Positions 11,328-27,196 of a stretch of 64,000 nucleotides of DNA are shown here, piece after piece. Numbering within the stretch: position 1 is the stretch's first letter; each line of letters starts with the position of its first letter. The stretch comes from Circinella minor (taxonomy: Eukaryota > Mucoromycota > Mucoromycetes > Mucorales > Lichtheimiaceae), in the NCBI GenBank assembly GCA_016758965.1, contig JAEPRB010000040.1, forward strand, positions 124,001 to 188,000, given 5' to 3'. The notes beneath the pieces were generated by a model. The model made no database searches. It worked only from the letters and a program-made list of their open reading frames with translations, and was not told the origin of the DNA. A program made the position numbers and the translations under genes.

Positions 11328-11759
11328 TCAAAAAGAAAAAAAAATAATTATTAAAGAATAAAAACGAAGAGAAAGAAAAAGAATAATAATAAAAGAAAAT
11401 TAAGAGTAGTTTAAAAATTATGTTTGTATTATGTATTTTAATCTCTTTGTTATATCATTTTCATTAATTTGCATAGAAAAAATTTACGAAATCACCAGCC
11501 CTCCTCCATTTGGTAATAAACAAATGCAGGCATTGGGCATTAAGACATCCGAGTTGTTCTCAAATCGACATTTTGACACCCACAACTTCCGTGAACTGAA
11601 AAATAAATTGCAGAAGGTGGGTAACACGAAGATTTTTTGAACAATTCGCCGCACAATGAATTGTCCAACCAGATTAAAGAAACTCCAGACGGTCCAACCA
11701 TGAAAAAATCCATTAACCCATATATACCCAGCCATCGACTTGTGGGTTTAAATAAGTAA
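11293..11759 (+). CDS. Small conserved-looking protein of unknown function (83 aa, three exons)
   Basis: Exons 11293-11317, 11477-11616 and 11673-11759 join in frame to an 83-residue protein. Splice sites are good: the donor GTGAGT follows the 25-nt first exon, and the acceptors are GCATAG and AACCAG. The product starts MANPLVKNEKIYEITSPPPF, has a charged middle (FDTHNFRELKNKLQK) and ends INPYIPSHRLVGLNK. No signal peptide, membrane segment or known domain is visible. The three pieces have protein-like composition and keep frame across both introns, which argues for a real gene. I do not recognise the family. It lies tail-to-tail with the nucleoside transporter gene, about 100 bp apart. Confidence 0.6.
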
Positions 11760-11859
11760 AAGTTTAATAATATATGAATGTGTATGGATACGTATATAAG
11801 AGAAAAAATATATATATAAAAATCTTTTCTTTCTAAACAAAAATTTTCTAGTTATATAG

Positions 11860-13735
11860 TTACACCATTGATCGAATAACAAAACTCATGGTACCACCAA
11901 GTGCTAATCCGGCTACAAGTGAAAAGCTCATTACACTTCCAACCAAAGATTTTTCGGCCGGACTTCTGATTGATTCTTGTTGGGGTGCGGCCATCATTGT
12001 CAAACTACCCAACCATCCATTGCTGACGGCAAATATCCAAACAATCAAAAAATAAACCACATCATTATCAATAATGACTGGTAATTTTCGATCACTGACA
12101 ACAATGTTACATAACATGAAAGCGGGTACAAAAATCGTTCGTAACAAGGAAAACCATACAAGTAATTTAGGTTTAAATGTTCTCATACTTTCTAAGATAG
12201 GTAATAATCGTCCAACCCAATCCCCAACGTTAAAAAGTACAAAATGAAATGCAACAAATACATCGTCGTCAAGGAAACGATTGTTATTGATATAGATCGG
12301 TGTTGTTGCTGCTGATGTTGTCGCTGGGAGGTGACGAGAAACAGATTTGATTAATGCAGTGATCGATGGGAATACAATCAAAGTAATGACAAAAATATAA
12401 GCGACAGCAAATACAAGGCCAGATGATTTTCGAACAACGGCAAAAATAGATAATTCTGTTTGCTGTTGCTGGGAGCGATTATCGCTGTGATTGTTGGAGA
12501 AGAATCGTTGTTCATCGTCAAGTAATTGTTCTTGTTCTTCTATTTCATCTTCGTCAAGAGGAGAATTGGATAGTAAAGCTGGATCCATATTCATTTGTCG
12601 GATATAAAATGGTCGACGTGTAACAATTACCCGGCCTATCAATGCTGCTACAGTAATCAAAAATGCAGACATGAAATATAAAAAGGCTGATCGGGTCACT
12701 CCTGCTTCATCTGGGGTATCTGTTGCCGATCCTGCAAATGCACTAAGAATGGATGCAACGGCTACGGCAACACCAGCAACACCTTGACCACTTTCAAATA
12801 TATAAGCATATATATATATGAATATATTATGATATGTCGGCTTATTATTTGTGTTTTTTTAAAAAAATTACCTCATGACCGCTTGAATATATTGTGGTGG
12901 GAAGCGAGATGCTTCAGCAAAAACGCCGACTTGGAAATAACTTGTTGTTGCACCTGTCATAACAAGTAAAATCATGGTCAATGAAAAATACGTAGTGCCT
13001 TCTGTAGATACCACCACTGACGTGGCCAAAATCCCAAAAATAAGTGTATTGATAAGCGCCGGCCATAAAATATCAACTCGACATGTTGCCTACCATTATT
13101 AAAACCAGGTTAGCGATAATGGTATTCAGTTCCTTTATATATCTTTCGATCTATAATCAAAGAAACTTTCACTATAAATGATACCTTGCTTTGTTGCCAT
13201 AATAAATAAGTAAATACAATTAAATTTGCTGCAGTGAAATAAGTTGAAAAATAGTTTTGGAAAGTTTCGTCGTACGAAGAACCTGCGAATCTTTTTGCAA
13301 AATACTCGGACGCCGTGATAAATACTAGTATTAACAATACACCAAAAACAATTGTTCCATGTCAATAGTCTTTCTTTTTTTCTCTCTCTCTTTCATAGAA
13401 ATTTAGAACGTCAATGAATCCGTTTACCATTCCAGGGCAATAGCATTGCTACACCATATAAGACAAAAACCTAATTTGTCCATGATTAGTAAGTGTATAT
13501 ATATATATGTGTGTGTGTCCCCCCCCCCTCACGCCATCATTCATAAGAACATGAATGCATATCAATAAAAAAATTAATATACCCAGTACACAACATTATG
13601 AGCATCATGAAGACCTTCAGCATATACTTCAAGTCTTTCAATACTATCACTATTTAATAAACTTTCGGATTCATAATGTTCGTGTTGTTTTCTTGACAGT
13701 AAACGACGGAATCGTGTTTTATATTTATCAAACAT
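11860..13735 (-). CDS. Equilibrative nucleoside transporter (ENT/SLC29 family, Fun26-like)
   Basis: Five exons on the minus strand (13735-13583, 13470-13428, 13324-13185, 13089-12872, 12790-11860) encode 494 residues, the usual ENT length. ENT proteins move nucleosides across membranes; fungal members often sit in the vacuole. Motifs appear in family order: GVAMLLPWN then FITASEYFAKRF in TM1-2, GVFAEASRFPPQYIQAVMSGQGVAG in TM4-5, a long acidic and Gln-rich cytosolic loop (DEDEIEEQEQLLDDEQ), then FNVGDWVGRLLP and FAVSNGWLGSLTMMAAP near the end. About ten to eleven hydrophobic segments are seen. The 43-nt second exon is needed to rebuild the MLLPWN motif. The N-terminus (MFDKYKTRFRRLLSR) is basic and cytosolic. 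Substrate and membrane cannot be told from sequence. Confidence 0.93.
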
Positions 13736-16051
13736 GACAGATAAGGAAATAGAGAGGAAAAGAGAAAAGAATTATTATTACCCGCCGTCAACGGAAAGGA
13801 TCTGAATTTTATATATTTTTGGTGAGCAGGTGATACCCTAGATCTTATTATTTTCTCTCCCACACAAATCACACAATTAAAAGATATGGTGCCATGATGT
13901 CAAACCATTAATTAATGGAATAAGAATGATGAATGATAAAATATAATATAACATTATTGTTGGAGTACTTTATTGACTTCTCCGTTTATAAAAAAAACAA
14001 TCAATCAACTACATAAATAATTTATCAGATAGACCAATTTTAATATATAGCAGCATATTTTCTTGGACTATTATCACGCGCGTTCTGGCCATGTTTTGTA
14101 TGCTGATGGATCACATGGTATATACTAAAAGTTAGTATCGGTCATTATCATTTAAGAAAAACAAGGGCTCCGATAATAAACTCTTTTTTCTGGATGCACC
14201 ATGAATTCAACTCCTGTTTCAAACAAGGGAATATTATTATTTAAATGACGATGAATTGCATTATTATTGCTATTTGAATTTACCCACGAATAGCTTCTAT
14301 ACATACATATATATATATATACTTGAATGATACCAACTTATCTTTTGATTAATGCTATAAATTTCATAATGATAAATACCTCGTTTGAAATTACTACATA
14401 GTTATGATGTATTTTTTATAAAATAAATGCTCACTTTCATTTATCATAGAAATAAAAAGTTGCCAATAAGGTTATCATAGTGGTGATAAATCATGGTTTA
14501 CAAATGTGGACATATTGGCGTTCCATAATACTTTTCCCTTGTGATCACTTCTTAGCCTCGATCAATTTTATTTTACATTAAATACATATAAGCTTTGAGT
14601 ACTGCTATTTCATATATATTGAATGTAGTGTAACAAAAAAAAAGTCAAACGAGTTATTGTTACATGGATGGAGATATACCATGTAAATATGTCTTTACAG
14701 GAGTAGTGATACAGTGTGGCTCGAAGGTCCGGTTGGAATAAAAAAGGTTGCTCACTTTTGGCGGAACCAATAATTTAGATGATAAACAAATATATCCAAA
14801 TAGTAAATAGAGTAATAAGTGCTATTTATATCACTTTAATATAATAATATTAAAGATTTTATGATTCTTTGACATAGTGGCTATTCCATCCCAATAGCTC
14901 ATTAAACCATCTGTCCGCGAAAAAAAGAAAAAAAAAGCCTTACACCTGTTTTTTGTAATTAAATAAAAAATAAAAAGTTTTACACGGCATTCAAGTATTA
15001 TATATTATATCAATTTTCACAATTTATTGTATATATAGCAGCAATATTTCTCGATTATTTCTGGCGCTTTATAATTCTTTTTTATAAATACATACGTAAA
15101 AATGCAAAGAAATAGTATTTTTAGATTGCTTGTGTTCAAAACCCCTTTCGTTTTGGTCTTTCGAAATAGTACTTTCTGCCTGGCTACTGAATTAAAGTAA
15201 AAATGTACTACTGCTCTTTTTTCGTTGAATAATTTTGATGTCTATCACAATGACTAATTGCCGAAAGAAAATAAGCTGATGGTATTGGCTTATTTTTTAA
15301 GATATCGTTAGATATTACTTGCATGGAAAGGCATCAATTTATTACTGGTTTAAGTATAATGCATTTGTTCATTTTTATTACATGCAGTTATAAAAGCGCC
15401 ATTTATTCTTGAATTGCATGGTACATTCTATATTGCTGTTCATTTTCTTTCTCTTTTCATCCTTTTGGTTTTTTGGAGTGTCATGGATGATAGACGATAT
15501 TGTAAATAAAACTCTTGGTTCTTTTAGGTGCTAGCAGAGAATAACCTAACGATAACACTCCTCTGTGTAATTCACACTGTTTTCTCCCTTCTTTTTAAGT
15601 AAACGTCTTTATACAAGTCAATTGAAGAACTGAAATATTATTGTATACGTATCTGAAGTATATTAATACTATATTATTATTAATATCATAAATTCTGTAT
15701 CTACCCATTCTCATTTCATTTCTAATTTCTTTTTACCCAGATACAAAAAACCATTAGCTATCATTCACTAAAATTATAACCTTGATCTGTGAAAAGAAAG
15801 AAAGAAAGTTTATCTATATTTATAGCAACTAAAACATCGAAAGGCATACCCTGCATAACTATTGACTAACTATACATTCTTTACAAACTGCTAATGGATC
15901 AAACAAGTAACTTACTATTGTTTGTGAAACGTTATATTATTAATGTTTTTCGAGTATATACAATTTGATAAAAATGAATTAATGTTATCGTTATCATATT
16001 TTTTTTTTTGGGCTGCTATATAAAACTAACTACTATTATCATGACTACTAT
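13736..16051. other. Intergenic, AT-rich, no gene seen
   Basis: This 2.3-kb spacer lies between the divergent promoter of the transporter gene and the 3' end of the YSH1 gene. No open frame shows family motifs. A sequence at about 14709-14765 (TACAGTGTGGCTCGAAGG onward) resembles one terminus of a Tc1/mariner-type element, but I found no matching right end. Confidence 0.5.
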
Positions 16052-19000
16052 TTAGAATGCTGGAATGGGGTTGACGGCCATTTTAATACGTTGCATGACA
16101 TCACTGACACGTTTCAATAATGTTTCATTTTCGGATTTGACGCTCTATTACCACATAAACATTGTTGATAAGTGAAAAAAAGAAAAAAAAATGTTTGTTA
16201 TCCAATGTTTATACTAGAAACATTAATAGAACTTACAAATTTGAGAGAGTCTACAATAGCTTTCGATCCATCAACATTTACTGTAACGGTATGTTCTTTT
16301 TCGTCTGTATCCACTTCTCCGAATTGTTCTGTTAAAAATGCAACAATATCTTGGAAGTTCATATCGATTTGTTGTTGAACTTTGTCATGTTCTAATCCCA
16401 TCTCTTGGTTTTCAGTAGTGGTACCATGGCTATGTGAACAAGGATGTGTACTTGCTAAAAGCACATACACACACGTATATATAGGTAACATAAATCAATG
16501 ACATAATCCAGAACGAGATATTTAAGACATATATTTTCTTTTCATTTTTCTTACCTTTAACACTTGCAGGTGAACTATCCACTGATAATATAACGGCAAG
16601 AACAGAATCAGCGATCATATCATTCATAGCATTTCCAATCCATTCCAAAGTTAATTGATTATTTCGACCCTCTAACTGTTTGATATCAATAGTATCAAAC
16701 ACACGTAAAACTGTGCCTTTTTCGCCTGATTTAGCAGCTTTTTCAAGTGAAGATTCATTGATAGTGCCAAACATCATTTCCAAATGCCACTTGAGAAGAC
16801 TAATGCCAGCGTTAAAGGGGACAACTTGTCGTTGTGTCACAACAGTAGTAATTAAACCCCCCAGTTCACTAAGATCTTCTGGAGTCATAATATTAAGTTG
16901 GAAATCTTTTGCAACGAGAATTCCATTGAGTGGTTCATTTTCAGTTGGGTATTTGGCAGCAAGTGTACCGATAGTCTATTATGTTATAATGAATAATGTA
17001 ATTATAAACTCTTCAATATTATTATTCTTATCATACAACTTTATAAGCTGTTTCTTCTTCGTTTGGTTTTGGATTGTTACCTTGGCCATCTTTTCACCTC
17101 GGAAATGGAGTTTAACAGTTTCACAGTTCTTTGGAGTATATACTTTGACATTTTCTTCACGTTCTGAGAATCGACTTTGAAGAGCAGATTTTAAACGGAA
17201 CATGGCATTGGCTTCACCATGAACAAGTACCTACCAAAAACCAAAAAAAAAAAATATTATGTTATATTGATAAATATCATCAATTTATAAATAAATTCAT
17301 CCATCTTGCCCTACTTACGACATGGGGTGCCTTCACTTCTTCAATAAACTTGCTATTTTGTGTAAAATCAACGTGTGCAGAGAATGAAATATAATCGACC
17401 GACATCCGTAGTGGGACTTTACGCCCATCCATAGCAGTGAAATCCTGTGGTTCATTCATTGCTTGCTATTATCCAAAATAAAAAAAGGAGATTAATAAAA
17501 AAAAATTGACAGTATTTTTTTTTCTTTGAAAATAAATAAATAGATTATTATACTTACTCGTGCCAATGTATTCTCAACACAATAACCTGTAATGACTAAC
17601 CCATTCTTTTTATCAGGTGCCCATCTTTCAAATAATTCCCTCGATAACCCATTCTATTATAAAAAAATATGTTAAAACTTTCACGAATATGATATACATG
17701 GGTATGTATATGTGATGTATAAATCTAAAATCGTTTTTTTACCTGTAACATGCCTGGACTTGCCATCATCACACAAGGACCTGAATCTTCAAATTGTTCA
17801 ACATTTCTTAAATTGCTGATATGTTTAAAAATAAAGGGATTGGAAATGGCGAATTGTTTTCGAATCCTTTGATTCATCATGTTGATATATGTTTGATAAA
17901 CAGCCATACATTTTTTGGCCAAACTGGAAGCATAATAAATAGGAATACTATCAAGTTCAGGATGAGCATCCCAATATTCATCTAGAATAAGTAAAAGTTC
18001 TTGTGCACGACCTAAAGCAAATACTGGCATCAAACATCGACCTCCTCGACCAACAATATCATGAATCAATGCTATAATATAGTAATTTAGCTTTAAGAAA
18101 TAACACTTCCTACACCTTTTTTTTCTCGTTCAGATGTTGTGATAATCCAAAAATTAAATAATACTTACATGTGAATCGTAATTCTTTCGCTAATCGAGGT
18201 TCGTGTGATTGTACACCATAAGTACTTTCTGTAATAAGTACATCGACCGATCCTTCTGGTTTTTCAGCTGCCATTAGATGTCGATCTTCTTCACGGGAAT
18301 AATCGCCAGTATAAAGGACCTTAACGCCAGCAATTTCAATAAGGAACATGGCAGCACCAAGGACGTGGCCTGCATTAAATGATGTAAATTTGATACCTTC
18401 AACTTCGACTTGTTGATGATAATCAACCGCTTCGATACGATGAAAGGAATTAATTAAGTCTTCTTCACTGTAAAGTTGATCTTCATCGCCAATATTGCTA
18501 TATATAATACCTTAGTATAAATCTAGTTATCTAGAAACAAAATTAAGGGTAGCAACGGAAAAAAAGAAGAGCTTACCTAACGCGGACGTAATCACTTAAC
18601 AACCATTTGTAGATAGCTTTTGTAGGATGGGTCATGAATACTCGGCCTTTAAATGATGTCTATAGATAAATTCCTTGATAAATACTATTGATTCTGATTT
18701 CATAATTTTTTTTTACTTACGCGTTCCATAAGATAGGGGACAGCAGCAGCGTGATCCACATGAAAACTATTTGATAGCAACATCCAATTAAAACTTTGAA
18801 AAGTTCACATATCTTAACAATAAGAGCAAAAACTACTTACTGAGTTACCAGAAGTACATCAATACTTGCAGGATCGATTTCATCAAAAAAGGGTAATGAC
18901 GCCAAACCATTATAAGCTGGATGGATACCTGCATCAAGCTTTTATATTTTCCAAACATACATTAGAAAGAGAAAAAAAAAACATAAAAAGACAAAAGTAT

Positions 19001-19481
19001 GAGTTGAAAAGAGGTTTTATCTTTATTATTTTGATAACATTTTCTCTACTACTAATGAATGCCTCCCCCCCTCTCTCTCTTTCTCCTTCTCTTCAGTCCT
19101 TCAAAACTCTATGTGCAGGTATTCCTCTTCTGCCGCCGCGAAAAAAAAAGAAATAACATTTTCCAATGAATCAAGCTAAACATTGTCAAAAAGAAACATG
19201 AAGTGACAAGATATATGATGTTTGCAATGGAATGTGGGCGGGGGAAAGAAAAGGAAAAGAGAAAGAAAAAGAAGAGAATCGCGCAAGATTTCAACACCAA
19301 AAATATAAGGAAATGATCGTATTATTTTCTTTTTACGTACCAATATTGTTTTGCCTTTATATTCCAATAAAATCGATGATCGGCCCACTTCATTTCCAGC
19401 ACCAAGAGGAGTCAATTTTAAAAGATCGTTTTCATCGACAACTGGGATTTCATATTCTGCTTTTCGTTTGTGGTGTGCCAT
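16052..19481 (-). CDS. YSH1: Cleavage and polyadenylation endonuclease CPSF73/Ysh1
   Basis: Twelve exons on the minus strand (19481-19341, 18938-18841, 18766-18721, 18659-18577, 18497-18169, 18071-17743, 17653-17558, 17465-17319, 17230-17081, 16975-16555, 16454-16237, 16144-16052) sum to 716 residues, between human CPSF73 (684) and yeast Ysh1 (779). The protein is the zinc-dependent nuclease that cuts pre-mRNA before polyadenylation. Metallo-beta-lactamase motifs: [15 protein letters not shown], then HFHVDH at residues 80-85 created by the exon 2/3 junction, [12 protein letters not shown] and [12 protein letters not shown]. Beta-CASP motifs: [36 protein letters not shown], the histidine in ISFSAHVDF and VVLVHGE. 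The C-terminal 230 residues form the helper domain that binds CPSF100/Ysh1 partners. No broken motif is seen. Identification is certain; exon ends are by eye. Confidence 0.97.
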
Positions 19482-21216
19482 TTTAACTTTTATTTTGTCA
19501 AAGAACAAGAAAAGAAAAAGAATTAAGTTTTGGTTGACTTAAAGAACTGCGGTTATTTACGTCAACCAATCAAAAATTTGCTGAATAGAAGCTCTTGGTG
19601 ACAGTGCCACTTTACAAACTGTTGACAGGACAAATAGGTATCCGTACACCATATGATTATTATGATATCTAACTATTAATAAATATTCAACCCCACTTTA
19701 TAAAAAATAATGTCATTGTTGAATGACACAGGGAAAGTATTACGAAAGTTTACTAATTATGATTTTTTTATATTATGGATACGGTCCTCAGGTCACTGAA
19801 GAAATCTTCAGGAAAATTCTCATAGGATTAAAAAAGATTTTAATTGATAATTTGCATGGTGATATTACGACAACGATCCCAGAATCTATAAAACTTTTGC
19901 AGGACTGCTGCTATAACGAGACTTTGGTTTATGTAACTTTAATCAACAGAAGAAATTATACCAAACAACGACGACTGACTATATCGAAAACCCCATTCAT
20001 CTAATTTTACTTAGAGAATATACTTTTGGAAGGCTCTGCTGACGTGCGTGCTGGTACCTCAAAGCTAGCCGTAAGCTATTACAGGAGACATATAAATTAT
20101 CAGACGGGGAGCTTGTTCAGACTGTAGCAGATGCCGTATCAGGAGATACAAAAGACATCAATCGTGGAATCCGTTATTCAAACGTACTTTCCATACTATT
20201 CTTGACACACGTCTCCTCCACCATACTTTGGAATAGTACTAGGACAATTATTTTTACATTGTATACTACTATGTACCAGTATTTAAACACTTAATCAGTC
20301 AACTCACTTCTACTTATATTGCACTACTATATGTAAAATGTTGGACGCCCACGTACTACATGAGCCTAATTACCCCTGAACTCTTATGAAATTAATTCCA
20401 ATCCCTATCCTACACAAAGAATAATTGAATAAAAATGTCGTTTTCATAACCTAACCTCTTTCTTTTTCTTTTAAAATAGTTTCCTCTAATATTTTCTATT
20501 AAAGCTTTATAAACTATAATTCTTTATGTGTGTTTCAGCTGGTATACTTACGAGAATGGATGATCCAGATAGATAATTATAGATACTACCATGTTTTCAA
20601 AGATCTAGGCAACAATAAATATAAGCTATACACATGTGCATTATAGCCAATTAGAAGCACAGAAATATTGGGGAATATGATATGTACGACCTTTCTTTAC
20701 TTTATACTACCATATAAACTTTACAAAATGATAAAAAATCACTTTTCCCTTTCCTGGTTTACACGCTATAACATAATATGAACTGATGAACAATTCTGTT
20801 GATAGAAAAAATTAAAATGAGCTAATGCAAATAAATATCAGAAAAGAACATGAAAACTAAACAGCCATACTAATTTTTTTATATTGGTGATCGATAGGTT
20901 CAAAAATACTCCCAAACTTTCTTTGGCAATCAGGCTTTTTTTTTTGTTTTTTTGTAAAGGTTTAATACACAAGTAGAAAAAGAATATTATATAAAACAAG
21001 AGACTATAGAAAGAGAGAGAGTACAAATGGTTGATTGATCGCATCTTGATATTAAAAAAAGTTTAAGGGAGTGAAAGAGAATATAAAAGGGAATCATAAA
21101 ATACAAAATTCGGATTTGGGGGTGTGTGATGAAAAATAATTTTAGAGACAAAAAAAAAAGAAATCTACAACAACAAAAATCTATTTTGAAAATCGAATTG
21201 TTGCATTTTCTCGTTA
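19482..21216. other. Intergenic with possible decayed coding sequence
   Basis: This 1.7-kb spacer separates the YSH1 start from the PAK 3' end. Most of it is AT-rich and featureless. Between about 19723 and 20190 on the plus strand two open stretches look protein-like (see separate entry). A 3' pyrimidine and GAT-repeat-rich segment (21220-21260) belongs to the PAK coding end. Confidence 0.5.
19723..20190 (+). pseudogene. Possible gene relic, family not recognised
   Basis: Two stretches read like protein on the plus strand. The first, 19723-20004, includes VTEEIFRKILIGLKKILID and TTIPESIKLLQDCCYNETL. The second, about 20053-20187 in another frame, includes YLKASRKLLQETYKLSDGE and LVQTVADAVSGDTKDINRG. 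Both resemble amphipathic helices of a soluble protein. I found no start codon plus splice sites that join them, and stops occur between them. They may be exons of an unrecognised gene or remnants of a decayed one. No family is recognised. Confidence 0.3.
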
Positions 21217-23965
<2,749 letters not shown>

Positions 23966-24658
23966 TTTGAAAAAGAAAATAAAATTAAAAATAAAATTAG
24001 AAAAAGGAAAGGGAAAGGGACAAAAAAAAAAAGGAAAGAGGAAATAAAAATAGGAAGTGAATTATTATTATTTTATATTACTGATTAAATACGCACGCGC
24101 ACACACTCTTTTTTGCTGTCTCTTTGCTATTTGTTCATTAACATTTGTTTGATAAAAACTGGTTGAAAAAAATAAGAAAAAAAGGAAAACTAATCAAATT
24201 ACCATTTCCTTTATTTTCACTAAGAAAAGAACTTTTTTTTGTAGATCAAATGCTATAATATTATGATATACTTCACATAGTAAATAATTAAAATTCAACC
24301 TATTTAAAAAACATATACAGACAATAACCAACTTTAAATAAAATAGCTGAGTGTTTCGTGCCATATTTTTTCTTTCGTAAAGAAAAAAAAGGTAGAACCA
24401 ATACCCCGAGTTATTAACAGCTGTTACACCAGCATTATCCGAAGATACCAAATGAAGCTTAGCTTCATAAGCAGTAAAATAGTTTATCGTCATGGAAACA
24501 ATAAGCCATCGTATCCATTCTTTCCATAATAATAACAACAACGATGCATAGATGCATAAATGCGATACATTTTAATATTGTACACATTCTTTCTATTTCT
24601 TTTTTGATGTAAAGATATATAATATTCTGTTTTTAAATGAATATTATATGTATGCGCT
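23966..24658. other. Intergenic, PAK promoter and Nudix 3' side
   Basis: This AT-rich spacer between the PAK start and the Nudix stop has poly-purine tracts just upstream of the PAK ATG (pyrimidine-rich on the coding strand). A 115-codon frame at 24194-24541 on the minus strand is mostly hydrophobic and AT-driven and is not called. Confidence 0.5.
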
Positions 24659-25736
24659 TCATGTTTTCCCTAACAACAATTGGTCATGAGCTAATAAACC
24701 TGCCGCATATGCATGAACACGACTATCGATAATAAGTTGACCGTCATGTGTATTCTCAAGTTCTATTCAATATGCATAATGACGGATAGAAAAATGAGTG
24801 AGGTGCTATATTGTGATGATAATTAACGTTAGAAAAAAATAAGACACTATACCTAATAAATGTGTCATTAAATTCTTTAAAGGTAATCGAATTGTTTGCA
24901 AACTCCATTCATCAGGTTCTAATTGCTGTTTAATTTTTTCTTCTTTTTGCTGTTGATCACAATGAATAGTGATTTGTGCAACACAACAACAAGAATTCGT
25001 CAAGCCTGGTTCATAACTTACGACCGATTTGTGCAATCTTATCGAATTTTTATCCTTTACTTGATACCCAGTTTCCTCTTGAAATTCTCTTATTGCTGCG
25101 TCAACAGGGTCTTCATTTTTATCAATCAATCCTTAATTATCAAAAAAGAAAAAAAAATGTTAAAATCCAACATTATCAGCTGATTAAGTTTATCTTGTAT
25201 TACCTGATGGGAATTCAATACAGTAGCGCTGTATGGCAGGTCTATCATTAAGAACGGTTGACAATGAGTATATATAAAATGTGAAATAAGAAGGTATATA
25301 ATTCTGGCTAAAAAAAAATCAAACCTGTACTGTACAACCAATAATAATTCAGGCAATGGAGTTAATAAGACAGCGTGAATATCAACAGCTATGAATAAAT
25401 AAGAAGATAAGTACGAAAAAAAAGAAAGCGAATACATATGCGTGCAACAAAATTGGAATTGTGCGCGGTTCCCAGATCGGGCTGGTGTTGATAAAGGAAA
25501 AAAAAAGGGGGGGGGGTGAAGAGGTAGGAAGAAAATTTACAGATCGCTTACTTACCGTCTAAAGCCGATGAGATTGATGTACCATCATTACGATTACTTT
25601 TACGAATGACACGTTCCCATGTTCTTTCTACTTGTTTATTATCTTTATAATAAACTTTTTCAAGTGCAAGCCACGAACCTTGACCTAGCGTTTCTTTTAA
25701 TTCCGTTTCTTGTTCAACAGGTATTAAGGGTAGCAT
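24659..25736 (-). CDS. Nudix hydrolase, ADP-ribose/ADP-sugar pyrophosphatase (Ysa1/NUDT5-like)
   Basis: Five exons on the minus strand (25736-25556, 25388-25325, 25241-25204, 25131-24853, 24762-24659) encode 221 residues, the usual length for Ysa1/NUDT5. The family hydrolyses ADP-ribose and related sugars to AMP and a sugar phosphate. The Nudix box G-x5-E-x7-REUxEExGU is complete: GLIDKNEDPVDA followed by AIREFQEETGY, with its first Gly made at the exon 3/4 junction. Upstream are DGTSISSALDGAVDIHAVL and YRPAIQRYCIEFPSG, as in NUDT5, where the box is preceded by EFPAG. The 38-nt third exon carries much of this substrate-side strand. The enzyme is likely cytosolic since no targeting signal is seen. 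Specificity among ADP-sugars cannot be fixed from sequence. Confidence 0.92.
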
Positions 25737-26309
25737 ATTCTATAAAAAATAAGTTCCAGGCTTTACGTATATTGTGACACACAAGACAAACAAGGGTTGG
25801 GGGAGAAGCTTGAGCGTGCGGGCGTTTTTTTTTTTTTTACTTAATTTGGTTTATAATGCCAGTAAGTAACTGTTTATTCAATTCATGGGCGCACACATAT
25901 TGCAACATACAGTACATTTTGGTTGGTGTGGCCGGTGCGATTGAAACAAATTTGATTCGCACGCAAGTTTTCAAAAAGACTTAAATCGAAATAATTTTTG
26001 GTCCCTCTTTCTTTCTTTGTTTAACCACTTTTTTGTTTGAGGTTACTTTGATCAAAACACCCATTTTTCTATACATAAGAAACAGCTGGACTGTCAAGTA
26101 CTACTTTTTTTATTAGTGTTATTATTATCCCTCCTTGTTTATATTTTTTTTTCTTTCATATACATATTTTTTTTGGCGGCAAGCAGGTCTTGACAACAGC
26201 TTACAACATACCACTTATCGAAACAAAAAGGCGACGAAACGAATCGCACAATTTTCATTTCATTTTCTCAAAAGAAAAACCTTCATTTCCTTTTTTTGAT
26301 AAAAAGAAA
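25737..26309. other. Divergent promoter region between Nudix and coiled-coil genes
   Basis: This 573-bp spacer is shared by two genes transcribed away from each other. It contains homopolymer T tracts (25827-25839, 26145-26152) and no coding sequence. Confidence 0.55.
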
Positions 26310-27196
26310 ATGACAACAGCAATTGCGTTGGATTCCAGCCATGACAATAAAGCATTGACAGATCAATTACTTTCTTTATCACTAGAAGGTGAGCTATTTC
26401 TTTCTAAAAAGCTTTCAGTAGTAATAATAATAATAAACTAATAAATCACAAATAAATAGAAAAACCCGCCATTGCCGACAGGGACGGCTGCGGTAACGAT
26501 AGGAACAAGAGTGGTAACGGTAATAATAATAATAATACAATCGGACACGACGGACACGACGGTGCCAAGAACGGCAATAATAGTGATCCTAATATCCGAC
26601 ATCAGTTTAACCGACTTGAACTCGAACACGCATACCTTTCAGAACAAAATGCTCATTTGACCAAGGAATTATCATTTTCTCGATATACCATTCATGCTCT
26701 TCGCAACATCACCACTCAAAAAGATACAGCTTTGCAGGAAACCAGACAGGAACTGGACAGAGCTTATTTTCGAATCAGGATGTTGGGAATGACGTTATTG
26801 AGACAAGAGCAACAATTGCTACAACAACAACAAGAAATACAACTTCATCAAGAAGAACGAGATCTATGGGATGCTGAAAAAGAAAGGTTGAGAAAGGAGT
26901 ACAACCATGTCGAGACTAATACTGGTACTGAAATCGGGAGCGATAATGAGGATCAGGAAGATTATTATCAACAACATGAACAGCAACCTACTCCACCAGA
27001 ATCACCTCGTGCTATCCTAAACCATCATAATAATGATGACATTAATACTAACCAAAAGTGTTCACTATCATCTGTCGATCACCACCAACAAGAAAAACAA
27101 GAGTACCATCATCAACATCAACGGCATTATCCTCAATCAATCATTATTACACCACCATCACCGTCGAATTCTTCTACCATCACTACTCAACAGTAA
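26310..27196 (+). CDS. Uncharacterised coiled-coil protein
   Basis: Two exons (26310-26388, 26460-27196) encode 271 residues. The first 27 residues (MTTAIALDSSHDNKALTDQ onward) precede an Asn/Gly/Asp-rich linker. The central part, about 65-150, is a clear coiled coil with heptad spacing: FNRLELEHAYLSEQNAHLTK, then an Arg/Gln-rich helix with RMLGMTLLRQEQQLLQ. The C-terminal 100 residues are disordered, rich in Gln, His and Pro, with two TPPESPR/TPPSPS proline-directed phosphorylation-like sites. There is no membrane segment or signal peptide. I do not recognise a family. The exon junction adds one Glu and preserves frame, and the donor GTGAGC is good. Confidence 0.75.

Noticed and set aside
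14709..14765. Possible Tc1/mariner end (TACAGTGTGGCTCGAAGG)
   Set aside because: No matching inverted end was found within 2 kb, so it is not called as an element.
24194..24541. A 115-codon minus-strand frame downstream of the Nudix gene
   Set aside because: Mostly hydrophobic and AT-driven. A short stretch looks protein-like, but there is no family and no exon partner.
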